NCBI GenBank assembly: GCA_000320545.1
Contig: ADNK01003064.1
Span: forward strand, 16,986 to 80,985
Direction of reading: 5' to 3'
DNA: 64,000 bases
DNA from: Bigelowiella natans CCMP2755
Taxonomy: Eukaryota; Cercozoa; Chlorarachniophyceae
Shown here piece after piece: positions 49,562 through 63,132 of the stretch (the stretch's first letter is position 1; every line of letters starts with the position of its first letter). A program made the translations under genes and the position numbers. Under the pieces are notes generated by a model. The model saw nothing but the letters and a program-made list of their open reading frames with translations. It made no database searches and had not been told where the DNA came from.

Positions 49562-51798
49562 GATAACTAGATGAGTGGCGTGAAAACACCTCCTTATATC
49601 CTAGACCTCGATCGATCGCCCAAACTTATGAAATATCTCGTAATAATAAATGATTTCTCGGTGCACCCCTGCGGGGTTAGTTATGCAGCGCCATGCCCCA
49701 CAAAACACACTCTACCGGCAGCTATAGCCAAAAGAAAAATTCTCTATTTTTTATAAATTACAATTTATAGATTATTGGGTATAGAGCCTTTGTCTATCAT
49801 GATTTTTCATTTTGGCGTGCCCCTTGCATGACTGAATGAGCTGCGCATTGCAGTTTCTAGCTGCGACGTGTGTGAGGCCTGCATGCCTCTAGAATTTAGC
49901 AAGGTGAGATTTGGAAGAATTCAATTTTTTGGTTGATCCTGAATAAAGCCAAAGAGCTTTCAGGAGCACGTCTTCAATATACTAGTATCAGCGGCGCATG
50001 CCGCAATGCAAACAACTTGCAAGCATGATGGTTTAATTAGCGCACTGTCTCAGCACCACGTGCGCCAAAATCGATCATGTGTGTTGCACACCACTGCACT
50101 GCAATTGTGCATAATTACACGAGGCGGTGTAGTAGCACCATGAGCCAAAACTAGAAAAGCAGCATGTCCAGATGGTCATGCAAACGCAGAGTAGTGGCAT
50201 GATTTTCACTGTAGCTGCAGATCCCGACATGATACTCAGAAGTCATCAAATTACTGCTGTTGTATGGGCTGTGTCTTTGATGGACATTATTACTGTAAAG
50301 ACATAGCTATGTGTGCTACTGCTCACTGAGTACCCGTCTTTCAACAACCACTCCTAAGGCAAACAAACACACAATATTTGCCACTGAAGACCAGGATATT
50401 TTATTTATTATGAGTATTCATCATTCAAATACGATTAAGCCAAAAATACTAATCTGTACACAAAAATTTGTCATAACTTCTCGAATCTTTACTTATAGAT
50501 TGCAAAATATTACAGCTACCAACCTGAAATCTGGACGCTGATTTTGCTGTCTCTATTCAAACTGACCGCTGATTTGACGTCTAAGGCTATTGGTACTGGA
50601 GGAGCTGTGCACAATCACAATAGAAGGCATTTTTACCATTGAAATGAGTTGTACTAGATATGATACTACAAGAAATACAAACATTTCACGAGTGAAAGCA
50701 TTGAAGTTATTGCTGGTTTAGCACGGAAAGAGTAATTTAAAAACCTACAGCTACCTGTTGGAATAAATGTGGGTAAAAATACATACACGACTCAATCTCT
50801 CTCTGTCTCTCTCTCTCTCTCTATTATAGTTTCCTACTTGGAACTTTGCCAGCCGACCTTTGGAACTTGTTGTTTCTCCTAAGGATGATGGTGTAAAAAC
50901 AACAACAACAAAAGTTGGTTATACACCGTATTCTAGTCGGAAAAGCGTATGAATATGGAATTGAAACTTACGAAGTAAATGAAGATTTCTTTGAGAGACC
51001 ATTATTGAATAACGCTGATCTATTCTTGGAAAATCTAGAGTTTCCGTCCCTAATATTGACAAATTTAAATGCTTTTATTCCTAACAATTATTATTATTCT
51101 TGATGTCACTAGTAGTTGTCATTATGACCGTGATCCTCGAGAATCATTCAATTCCGATTTAGTTCTAGATCTCCAAGATATCTTGATGATGATGACAATA
51201 AATATGACAATTATCTACCCATCCAACTTTATTTTAGTTACTACACAAATGCCGATTTTTTAGTTGTATCATCAGATGGGATTAACATGTCATTCGTTAA
51301 TCGTGTGTATTGAAGGACACACGTAGGCCATCATCAACCTGAGTAATTCCAACTGACATGCCAACCTAGTATTTTGTCGGTTCATCCGTAGTAGTAGTAG
51401 TAATAGTAGCAGTACAAGTAATGTTAACGATGATGATAACCTCTTCTTTGTAACGTAACACACAATAATATTCTATACTAGAGTTAGTGTCCATTATTCA
51501 GCCATACCCCCATGCAAAGCATTCCTACTTGATGGAGACAAGTGATAATAATCTGACGATGACGACACAGTGGTAGTAGCAAACGTTACTTGTTAATAAG
51601 TTGTGCTCAGTCATTTATTTGTACATCACTCATCAGCAGCAACTAGCTATTATTGATGGGTGGTGTGGTTGGCTAGCAGTAGTAAGTAGTAGCTCTCTCT
51701 GACAGAAAGAAGGGTGATAAGATTATAAGTGCAGTAGTAGTAGTAGTAGTAGTTGAAGTAGTACATGATATGTGACTAGCAGTACTACTAGATGTAGA
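49251..51798. other. Stretch without a secure gene
   Basis: About 49800-50260 is a TGCA/GCATGC-rich block without microsatellites. A CA run lies at 49533-49559. Two plus-strand open pieces look coding but are unidentified: from about 50507 (IAKYYSYQPEIWTLILLSLF) and from about 50829 to 51103 (contains ETYEVNEDFFERPL), the second after a good pyrimidine-rich acceptor. GTA runs at 51390-51405 and 51732-51752 lie near the 3' end of the next gene. Confidence 0.4.
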
Positions 51799-52071
51799 TT
51801 ATAGTAGCACCTCTGCCAAAAGGGTGATATAATTAGAGTAGAGCATATGAAGGATCCCAAGGGCCAGCAATAACATTGAGTACCTGATGGGAAGGAGAGA
51901 GAAGAAGAAGGTGGATAATAAGGAAGAGGAAAACATCCTTATTTATCATACTGAATAATACTAGTTGTATCATCTTACATCCCCAATCCGATGAGAATTA
52001 CATAAATAACACAGTATATCCTGAGAGAAAGAAAAAAGATTATCATCGAATGAAATGTATTTATTCCATGA

Positions 52072-52109
<38 letters not shown>

Positions 52110-53806
52110 TATATACATAGATACATATATTTATACATTGTATTCCGACACATCCTTTGTTACTCCTAAATTGACCAATTACATGTTTAGTTTTTCTGCT
52201 GTGTCGGAACCCTTCTCCAGATGAGCGAAACTTTGAAGAATATGGTAAATGATGTGAGTTTAATTCTATTAGTATGAATATAATAAATTATGTTGCAAAA
52301 ATGGACATTTATGGCATTAATAATAAAAGTGTGCTGATAATGAAGAAGAAGAAGAAGAAGATTTAAAATATACATGCTGCAAGAGGCTCTGTACACACCC
52401 TCCTCCTCCTCCTCCTCCTCAATCAGCATGTCACTTTAACTTTAGTAGTGTCACCACGTTCACTAATACTATTCTTATTTCTACTGTTACTACTACATTT
52501 TGTTTAATTTCTTTAACACATAATACGTTCCTAGTAAAAGATGATAACACAAATTATTATGGGTAATATTACGATGAAAATCAACATCAAATTGTAGAGG
52601 GGCGACGGAGAAGTCAACGACATCGCAGAAGGAGGAGGAGGAGGAGGAGGAGTAGGAGTACATATCTGAAGAAACAGGGTATGTAACAACTGATATAGTG
52701 ATACACAGCGCAGCACACAATTCTCCATGCAATCTATTCATATAATCCACCACTGAAGAGATATACAGCGCAACACATCCATGCAAACCACTGGTACTCG
52801 GAATTGGATGGCCTGATGATGATATCAAGGAACAAAACATGAATATAGACGAATCGAGCTCAAATTGCAACACATCATTATCTGGAGGGTTGCAATAACA
52901 CCATACAACAACGCATCGGTCAGAAACATGTAAATAGAAGCAGCACATATCAGCATTATTATTGTACACCTGCGTTCAGGTCGGTAAGCTATATATCTTC
53001 TACATATATTTCCATAGACTGCTGCTGCTGCTGCTGCTGCTGCATTTTGATCTTACCAGTCTTCGTTTAGACCGTCGATGGTAGAGATTACAATGAAGAT
53101 AATAAGCCACACTATATTCAGAATGCTTACTCGCACTCTTTTTTTCTGGTAAAACAAATTCTGGTTGTTTCAATGCCGTTGAACCACAACGACTACTGCT
53201 TATATGATGACTGCATTTACATGTGAAAATATATAATCGCCCGAAGCATGAAGAAATATGGTAAACAAAACGACGATATAAAATAACATATTAATAGAAA
53301 ATGGTAATTCTGAAGAAGAAGAAGGAATAAGTGTAGGTAGTTACCTTAAAGGAGTTGTGGTTAAATCCATCAAGCAGGGCCTACAATGCAATGAAGATAA
53401 AGAGGTGACAGAAGGAGTAGTAAGAGGGTGTGTATATGTGTGTATAAGTATGTATGTATGTATGTATGTATGTGTGTGAGAGAGAAAGAGAGGGGGAGGG
53501 GGGGGGGGGAGGGGGAGAAAGATGAGAAATGACTCAAGTCCCCAACCACTTTCGTCTTACTGATTGTATAAATACAACGAGATAAATACATCCAGAATTA
53601 TTCGCTATCAAGGCACAAGCACTATTTATAATCCATAATCTCTTCTTGTCTGTTAATTCCATTACCAATATGAAATACGTTAGTGCAAAGCAGCCACAGA
53701 GCCTGATCACACCGTATTATTATTCTCGATAAGCTGTGGTGTCACTAGGAAGAAAAGGTTACAAACAGGAGAGAACGATATCTATATCTATATAAATAAA
53801 TAAATA

Positions 53807-53847
<41 letters not shown>

Positions 53848-54621
53848 GGGAATCTTAGAATAGCTTGCTTCTGGGTTTAATCTTCTTCTACTTGTTGTTG
53901 TTGATTATGATTAAATATGTTCACCAGACACTATGCCATAGAAGTTCCATTAATATTGGATGAAAGTATTCATCTGATTTAGTACCGAGGATTATCCCTC
54001 CCTATGTAGAATAATAAGTTTTACCACACCATTAAAAAGTATATGAAATATAATGATTTTCATTTCCATAAAAAAAAATCAAGAGAAGCTACTAAGAAAT
54101 CCTGTGGTAGAAATGATAGAAGAACCATCACCATTAAAAAGTATATGAAGTATAGTGATTCTCATTTCCATAAAAAAAACTCTAGAGCAGTTACTATATG
54201 ATGTCATCATCTATCCACGATGCATTACCACAACACGGATGCTGCATGCCAGACCCCATAGATTCAATACGCGAATCAAAAGCTTTGGCCTAGAACAAAA
54301 TTAGGGCGATAATATTGATATTAAAGGCCAAGGGAATCTGAGGGGAGTAGTAAGATTGCATGGTATAATTACGAGAATAATCATCTCATTGCTGTTTGTT
54401 TACCATTGTGGTGTGTACACACTGAGCTACTACTACTACTACTACCTGTTTTGCATACTTTCACTGATATTCTGTGCTATCATCCCCATACCAACAACCT
54501 AATATGTAATAGTACCGATAACTTATACGGTAGTGTCCCTTTTATTATCAGAAATCGTCGTAGTTGCAATAATACTGACTGACCCCATACAGCACAGTCC
54601 ATGTAATCCACATCTTCTTGC
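51799..54621 (-). CDS. Unrecognised multi-pass membrane protein (5' part and some exons missing)
   Basis: Exons that join by phase: 54584-54621 (KKMWITWTVLYG), 54446-54498, 54229-54289, then 53561-53702, 53345-53380, 53057-53145, 52874-52969, and at the 3' end 51979-52020 with 51799-51883 (stop at 51799-51801). At least one exon is missing between 53703 and 54228, and one or more between 52021 and 52873. At least five hydrophobic segments are visible: GVVGMGMIAQNI, ALTYFILVME, ILNIVWLIIFIVIST, TIIMLICAASIYMFL and YCVIYVILIGLGMYS. A basic KKRVRV precedes one of them. The pattern around FKKKRVRVSI and FLTDALLYGVIATLQ faintly recalls equilibrative nucleoside transporters, but I would not assign that. 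Start codon not found; MVFVPASID near 54964-54990 is a candidate first exon. Confidence 0.6.
52075..52107. repeat. CA microsatellite
   Basis: About 16 CA units in an intron near the 3' end of the orphan membrane-protein gene. Confidence 0.92.
54028..54183. repeat. Direct repeat in an intron of the orphan membrane gene
   Basis: About 52 bases at 54028-54080 (ACCATTAAAAAGTATATGAA..) recur with a few changes at about 54131-54183, each ending in a run of seven to nine A. The spacing is 103 bases. Confidence 0.85.
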
Positions 54622-55106
54622 CTAAATATATGTTTGTTTGGTAAGAACCCATCAACTTCAATCGCTATTATTTAAATCAAAGAGGGGAACTACATGTATC
54701 CTTCTCCTCCGGAGCTTCGCACCGTCCACACTGAACTCGAAAGTCGCATGATGACGCCATTGTTGCCTCCTCCTTCTTTTCTTGTTTGCGTTTCCAAACT
54801 TATCAATGTATTGTTCAGTTCTACGCAAATGGTAAATGATGATCCCATCGTAGAAGAAGTAATAACAATCATCATGTTCGGATGTATGATGTGGGCTGTG
54901 AGTCGTACGTATACGTAGTAGTAGTAAGAAACACAAAACCAGGAGGGAAACCTAGGAAAACAGGCTTACATCTATTGACGCAGGAACAAAAACCATTGTG
55001 AAATCAAGTAAGCGGTTTCGTTGTCAATGTGTCTCCTTACAAGTAGTACTGCGTTATTATCATTATTATCATGTCTCATCATGGATCTAGACTACCACAT
55101 GTTCTC

Positions 55107-55141
<35 letters not shown>

Positions 55142-55776
55142 GTACCACAGCATCGCAGAGCAGCAGCTGCAGCAGCAGTTCCAACAGCAGTCCCCAGTTA
55201 CTACCCGTAATTCCCCAAACTGACGATTACGACCCACTTACGACACATCAACGGTCGACGACGACATGGCACCGTTACCTTTTTGGCGCCAAAATCCTGA
55301 GGGTTTATCATCAAATGGAATTGTAACATCTGAGGAAAGAACATGATACTAACAAAGAATTCAATGGCGCTTAGTCATTATCGCCCCCGTATTTAGTTAT
55401 TTTTAATAAAATCCTGTACTTTCTTATAGCTTAATAATGATAAAAAAATTTCTGGAACAACATCTCATCATGAGTCCTTCATACTAATAACTCCTGCAGG
55501 GGTGGGGGACACAAAACAATCCACATTTGGTTGTGGGGTAGAGCAATACAACCAGTCAACGCCTATGCTATCATCGCCCCCTCAACCTTAAATATTCGAG
55601 AAATACTGATGTCCTATTCGAAGATCACCGCCAATTAAAGCAGAGCAAGGTGGAAGGAGATATGAACAGGCGGGGGCAGCTTTATTTTGTTCGATTGCCA
55701 AAAGATGATGCAATGTTTGTGATGGTATGAGCTGATAAATTGACAATCTCTCATTTTATCCTTCTTTCAGCCATAA
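54622..55776. other. Region between the orphan membrane gene and the Ser/Asn-rich gene
   Basis: The two genes face away from each other, so starts and promoters for both are expected here. Candidate upstream exons of the membrane gene are at about 54685-54872 and 54964-54990 (-), but their phases do not join. A CTA run lies at 55109-55141; the open frame through it (55021-55326, +, poly-Tyr) is treated as a repeat artefact. Confidence 0.4.
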
Positions 55777-56459
55777 ATGGGTCGAAGCCGGCATGAAATG
55801 TGCAAGCAGAACAAGGGGCTGAAATCACGCCGTTCTCGTGCAAAATGTCGAACAAAGGGGTACAGATTCATTTGATGATTGATTTACTGTGTGGAAAAAT
55901 AATATCGGGAAGGTTTTGACTTCGTTTTTCAATGTGGGACTGTTCGTTGTAGAACATTTGATACACTGAATCATTCACGTTCACAGAATGCTTCTATTTT
56001 GATATTCTTAGACTGATACCGTCCGGGAGAAGAAATAGCAAAACAAATGAGGGATATAAGCGGAAGTTACTCAATAGTATCAAAATAGATGAAGCAAATT
56101 CTAGCAAGGTCGTTCAGACATGTTATTAGGATATATTCTATGCATACACCCTGCCCTCGCATAGTTGCACACTCTTCCACCGGCGCGAGCCACTGTAATT
56201 GTTGTTATGCGTATCATTTTTTTAATAATCTTCGCCATACATCAATTTTAGGTTGCGATTGTTTTGAGGAAATTAGATGGTAAGAAAGAAATTGATATAA
56301 AATCTCTAGTCTTAACTGCATAGTACCAGCACCTATAATACAACTGAAATAAATCACAGGTGTCTTAGTTGCGGACCAGATGTCTTCGTTGAGTATCTCT
56401 GCTGATACACCTTCAAATCAACCATCGTCATCGCGTAACGCTGCTACTTACACGGTAGT

Positions 56460-56513
<54 letters not shown>

Positions 56514-57776
56514 TCTCCCCTGCCAGACGGAAAACCTACAAACGAAATCTGAGAAGAAAGAAAACTAATAAATAATACTGCTAACATTTGTAATAGTGTC
56601 GACTCGTGTTGGTTTGGGAGTGTAAACTGCTGCTGGCTGTGCTAACTATTGTAGTAGCGGACTATGATTCATAATTATTTTAGCTCTTTTTCTGTTTGTA
56701 CAGACTAATGTTTATATATTTCCACATAGCCGCCTAATACCTCCTGGAATGACTTAAGGTAGCTCGTAGTCCATTAACGTTGCTTTTCTTTTAGTTTTCT
56801 TCGATGATATGATTTCTTAATTAGATACTTCCACTACTCAAGTTAGATCCGTCGCATCTTACCACTCGTCATATAGTAATTAAGGACAAACTGTCTGTTG
56901 TCTTACACATATTTCGTATATTTTTGTAAGTTGGTGACATGTATTTATCATCATGTAATTATCATCTTTCCAATCATCATCATTATCATCATCGATCATT
57001 GATGCTATAGGTCTCCTCTTGCTCCTGGCCGAATTACATTCTTCCCTCTTATAGTGGATCGGGACGAAGAAAGCGTTAGTAGCAATCAAAGAGTTGTTGG
57101 CAGCAACACCAACAGTAGTTTTGATAGGGCTACAAGCACTATGAAGGGGAGCAATATTGATAACAATAACCATAATAATAATAATAATAATAACAATAAC
57201 AATAATAGAAGAAGCAGCGAAAGAAGCAAAAGCTTTTCAAGTTTTCCGTCGTCGAGCAGCATCGGGCAGAAGACAGAATATTCCAGTAGCAGTAGTCGTG
57301 ATACCAGCTTCCATAGTAGTAGTAGTACCTCGAGAATCAAAACCAGAAACTCGCTTCCTCCTTCAATGTCATCCTTGTTTCAAGCACGATCACAACGAAG
57401 AAATAGGCCAAATAGTGAAGGGGGGAGAGACGCAAACGGAGAAAAAGTGGCCAAAATAACTCGTCTAGGATTAAAACGCTCACAATCTACAGGCACATAT
57501 GATCTCCAGCATCATCTTTTCTTTAACAGGTAGTACAAATTAGGTGACAATAATGGATAGGTCAAGTGTTGTTTGCATGCATCATCAATGGGATGTTTTG
57601 CTATCTCTGAAAGTTACTTACAATATATTCGGTATAACATTTCATGTTGTCTGTTCTGTAGGAGCATAAAGACGCAAGAGCTCACTGATTCTGATACTAA
57701 AGCAGCCCCCCCTTATGGTCCGACTAATGATGATGGTGGTGGTAGCAGAGAAGTGGCAGATGAAAAATGGAGATGA
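55777..57776 (+). CDS. Unrecognised basic, Ser/Asn-rich protein
   Basis: Eight exons close in phase to 316 residues: 55777-55859, 56012-56108, 56252-56279, 56360-56454, 56730-56758, 56847-56875, 57055-57529, 57662-57776. The N-terminus MGRSRHEMCKQNKGLKSRRS is strongly basic and could bind nucleic acid or direct the protein to the nucleus. A short hydrophobic piece (VAIVLRKLDGVLVADQ) follows, then low-complexity sequence: an asparagine run from mixed AAT/AAC codons (about 57167-57205), serine runs, and an acidic C-terminus ending EVADEKWR. No known domain was recognised. An open segment after a strong CT-rich acceptor (56527-56568, stop TAA) would end the protein at about 114 residues if used; see findings. 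The ATG at 55777 follows a 3' splice-like site, so an upstream non-coding exon is possible. Confidence 0.7.
56461..56511. repeat. CT microsatellite ahead of an acceptor
   Basis: About 25 CT units ending 10 bases before the acceptor at 56526. It resembles an extended polypyrimidine tract for the alternative terminal exon 56527-56568. Confidence 0.92.
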
Positions 57777-58477
57777 GGACTTCATGTACAACGAGTGAAC
57801 CATAATATTCGTATTGACACAATTTGCACAATAATGAGGAATCGGTCAAGGTTATTACACAATGTGCATATTGCCGCCACAGTCTGCATTTTCACATGTG
57901 GACCCTCGATGAGTGATAGCGGCTAAGTTGCAATCCCATTTCTAGTTCATTTACCAATCCAGTGCATACGTAGCTGCTACTTTTAGACATGGGGTGTGTT
58001 GATACATGTTATGCAACATCTACATCAATTTATTAGATGTACCTTTTCAATCTACATTATGCATGTACTAACTAGGCAGCGCATGTTGATACATCATCGC
58101 GGATACGTACGACGTCTGATCAATGTGCATCTCATGAGATGCGACTACAACGTGTACAATATACATAGTCGCAATATTTTAGGCTATCATGTGCACAGTT
58201 TGCCAGCGACACACATGCACATAAGCTCGCTACTGTACCACTAAATAATAAGTCTCACGTTGTCATGCACTAGCTCACGAAGCGTGCATGCTAGATGCTA
58301 GAATGAATCACACATTCCGTCAAATCCGAGATAATATTGCGCCACGCACATTTTATTCACTAATTTCATGGCCGACCGCGACTATTATTATTTTAACATG
58401 ATGCCCTGATAATTTTTTATCAACAATACCAAGTGCGCCATTATCATCATCATCATCATCATCATTCCCATCACAAT
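57777..58477. other. Convergent spacer with TGCA-rich block
   Basis: The Ser/Asn-rich gene (+) and the CEP290-like gene (-) end towards each other. About 57800-58340 is rich in TGCA, GCATGT, TACGTA and GTGCAC words without trinucleotide runs. An 82-codon frame (57996-58244, +) is unrecognised. A CAT run (58444-58464) lies just past the CEP290-like stop codon. Confidence 0.5.
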
Positions 58478-59407
58478 CTATCTTCGTCTACTCTCCTTCC
58501 TTGAAAGCTCAGCTTTTAACATCTCATTTTCCTTCAACAGCTCCGCATGTTTGAATTTCAAATCCTCAATCTGAAACGCGGTGGAAAATTAACTTTGCAT
58601 AATGGGTAACTAGACAGTAGTATTAATGTGATGTGAATATCCTAATTATTTTTAAAAAATCGAATACCTCATCGAAGAACTCGTGGTCGAACGCACTGAG
58701 CTCCTCCATCAATAACCTGTTGTTTCGTTTAAATTATCATTCCATATTCAATTGATACAACATCTCTGTTTATATTAGAGTGTAGTATCATTTACTAGAG
58801 TTACACGATCTTTGATAACCTCACCTATTCTTTTCGGAAAGCTGCGTATTTTCTGCGGATAGATTCTGGTTTTTGGTTCTAAGAATCTTTAGCTCAGCCT
58901 ACCAAGCAAAATTAGCAAGATGAAAACAAGATGAAAACAAGACAGGCCACTTTCTTCTTCTCTTTAATGGAAGGATGATCCTTTTTCTTTATCTTACTTC
59001 ATTGACGGTTGGTAGTGCTTGTGACTTGTCTAATCGAGACGAGCGACCTAACGTATTTTGGGAAGAGAGGAGGAGGAGCGGTAGTGGTAGTAGTATTTGA
59101 CGACGAGGAGAATAAGCTACCAATCAACCAAATACACAGTACATGAATATACATATGTTGGCATAAATTTGTACACAGTTCAGCACATGATATTTAAATC
59201 AATGCATGAAATTGCGAAAAATATATCTCTTTTAATAAATCGACTGGAAAACAGTCCTTCTGCGCCATGAATAGGCTACCACTAGTGGTGAAAATCAAGA
59301 AGGTACCCATGGATTGTTGAATAGCAGACTTATCATTGGCCTTTCTAATTGTTGTCCCCATCCTTTTCGCCGCTTTTAATCTTGCCTGCAAAATACAAAT
59401 AGAAATC

Positions 59408-59448
<41 letters not shown>

Positions 59449-60206
59449 CGAGCCTTATCTCGTTCTCAGTCTCTTTGTTCTTATCCGTTGTTACAGGTAG
59501 CATACCTCCTCTAGTTTCGCAGTAAGCTGATGGATCTCGTCATCCTAAGCAAGTTCATTTAATGATAGTACAGATGATAAATTATGATTAAAATCCCAAC
59601 ATTACAATGGTTGGTTCGAATGAAGCGGTACCTTTCTGTTTAATTCTTCCTTGTGCTGCCTTGTCCTATGGTTATTTAATGACACAGAGCCCATATTTTG
59701 AAATATGTTTCATGATGATCGATTGCAGTTTGAACTACTAGTTCTATGTGTTGCTGCCTTTCCGCTATTATTAAGATTACTTAATTGTGCGCAGTTGTAA
59801 CATAATGTCACAAGCTAGATTAGTGTACTACTCACCGCGATTGCAAGCCAAGAAGCTGTTTTTGGGTCTTTTTGTACATTTCGCCTTAAATAAATACAAA
59901 ATAGATGAAGTAAATATCACCTATTGTTTCTCTCAGCTGGTGTTGCTTTTTTATGATGCTATGCTACTGTGTGTCTGTGCATCTACTGACCATATCGCTT
60001 GCTGTGTGCCGCTCCTTTTTTCGATGCCTGGTTGAAAGGGGGGGAGGGAGACGATGAGTTATGGCCGCAATAAGAAGATGGATTATTTGAAGAAAGTCGA
60101 TAACAATATCTGTAAAGATGACATCATATCACCAACGCTTAACAATAAACCCAACCATCAACTATGCTACTGACGGGGTGAATTGCTACGACCCTTCCCC
60201 TCATAC

Positions 60207-60242
<36 letters not shown>

Positions 60243-62034
60243 TACTACTACTACTACTACTGTTACTACTCCGTATATGGCGAACAGGCACATAATGAAC
60301 AGCCGCAATACCACCTCTTGTAATTGTTTAGACATTTTTTCACAGTTTTCTTGCAGCTTTGAGATCTGTTGTTTGAGAATCATCATCATCATCGTCATCA
60401 TCATTACCATGGTGATAAGAGCATGATGCAACAGATATAATACTACTTCTGCAGGTTACAACAAGGACTCTTTTGCTTGACAGAAGGAGGGGCAATTAAG
60501 TGGTAAGATAATTGATATTCTACTCGTTTGCTGCCTTGTCTACATTGCAAAGCTGTAACACATGCATGCTGCTAGTATGGGAAGAAGATAAATAAAACAC
60601 AAACACAAACAACTACCACTACATATCACTTATTGCCTGGATGGATTTAGTAAATACCTGTTCTTCTGCTGAACGTAGCTTTGCCTTCATTCTCAGGAAG
60701 TTCTCCTATTCAAATATATGTTGTTGTACGATGAATCACCCTTGTGGATTGGTCTAGTTTGAGCTATTTTGTTGTTATTGCCATGCTTATCAATCGATTA
60801 TGGACGCAGTAGTCAAAGAACAACCTGCTCCTTTTTGGCAATTTTACGGGATTGTTTGTGAAGGTCTTGAAGCCTGAGCGGTGATATTGTTGATATTATT
60901 TGATATCATTACGGTTATGATTATTATTACTATTGTTATTTTAATGATAATCGTTATCAATAAAATGTGAATTAGTACGAGATCCAAAGGATAACGATAT
61001 AAAGCATCATCCATCCATCATCTTCACTACTACCACCACCACTACCTTCGCATTTCCGCTTGTGTTTTTGCATCACCAGTTGTTTCAGCCTTTGGTGTGT
61101 AGTAATAATATGCATTGTAATACGAAGAAAATCGTGGAACGGTAGTTATTTCATTGCACAACAATTTCACTTAACAAACTCATCATCTATTTTCGGTGCA
61201 TGTACATGATATAGACATATTCACAAATTTACTACCGCAACAACAAATATACCTGCTGTTTTGCTTTGATTAGCGCAACGTTCTTTTTCTTCAACTGCTT
61301 ATTGTCTCTTTGCAGGCTTTAGAATGGTTATCATCAGAATCGTATCACACACAAAAGTACAAAGTACAAAGCACAAACATGTTGTTATCTGGATGATTGT
61401 GCTACAAAAAATAAAGCACTGTTTTAAATAGGTTCAGATGTTATATAGCCTTTCAAGAAACAATAGCAGCATTATAATACCCACTGAGTTCTTTCCCCCT
61501 TCCACTATCCTTCTCCCTTAACACTTCCATGATTGACTTGGTGATAATATTTACTCATCCTTCTCTCGTTTGTGGGAATCAACATCGATGTATCAAGCAA
61601 CAACGCAGCAGGGCTTACTCTAGATATTTCTGTGTGCGAAAGCTGTTCTTTTCTAGCATAAGGTTCTCCGCTTGAAGCCGGCTCACAACCTAATTTGTGA
61701 TAATAACAATAATGAGATCATTTAGAGCAACGTCGTTACGTGTAAATAAGTACACATTAGTGATCATTATATGTAAGACATTGCTGCATTTGAATTATAA
61801 AATGTCGAATAAGGAATGGTTATTGTCCGTCTATGTTACAGCATAACTAAATGTTATTGTTTGTCTCTTCTTCTTCTTCTTTCCAAACTCCTTCCTACTA
61901 TTCTCTACACAATTGTCGTCAACAAGAGATATATCCACAAAAAGAAGAATAAATCACTAATACCCTCCTCAAAGCATCAATAACCCGTTGCATCCCCTTC
62001 TCCTTTCCCCCTCCTTGAAGCAAACTGCTGCCTG

Positions 62035-62065
<31 letters not shown>

Positions 62066-63088
62066 AATAATGATAACGAATATATCAAGACATATACACT
62101 TCACTTCTAGTGCTGCTGCTTTTGCAGCTCTCATATCACTCTTTTTGGTATGATTACTATTTAACACGTGAGGGCTAACTTCCTCCCCTCATTCCAACAT
62201 ATGTAGCATACTAGTACTGTATGTAACTAGCAGTATTCTCCATTGATCGTCCATCCCCTCCCCGGCCTTGCTTATATCTTCTAAGCAAACTCTTCCTCAT
62301 TCTCCGCCTGCTCCTGATACCCCCCTCCCCCCCTCTCTAACCTTTTCCTATCCCAGATGTTGATGATGTTGCCTGGTGAAATATATATATAAATGTTTAT
62401 GATAGGATGGAGGATTAGTGGGAGAAGGGGGGGGCGGGGGGAGGGGGAGAGAAAACTAACACATACGGATATCTAATTGGTTTTGCCTTTGGTCTCTATT
62501 CACGGTATGTGGAAATGGAAAAACATGAAGGATGTGGGGGGGGGGAGAGCAATCTAAGAAGACATCGTAGGAGATAGAGGAAGAAGAGGAAAGGAGACGG
62601 GGCATGTATTCTCAATGTTTCCCTGCATGATGTGAGATTGTCGATCAATCACTAGATATTTACGGAAGAAACACTTCATTCGTTAGATTCTTTACCTTTC
62701 CTACTGCTTGAGCAGCTGCTGCCTTTGCTAAGCCTTTGTACGTCTCAACCTATAAAATAAGAATATAGATAAGATTATGTACTCCCAGTTTGATGTAGTG
62801 TGTGCGGCTTAGTGTGTATGTGTATGTGTATATGTATGTGTATGTGTGTGTGTGTGATTGTAATATGTAGGTGAAGGTATCATCATTTAGGCGCTGTTGT
62901 TGTTACTATTGCTATTGTTGTTGTTCTTCGTCTACTAGGAGGTAGTGGGGATTCCTAATTCAACAGCTTACTACCTCTTCTTGCAGTTCTTTCATTCGAA
63001 ACTTCAGTCTCTCACACTCCGCAGATCTAATGAAATGTGTTTCTGTTTAACCTCTCCTTTTCCCCCCACTTTTTCTCCCTCCCCCCCC

Positions 63089-63132
<44 letters not shown>

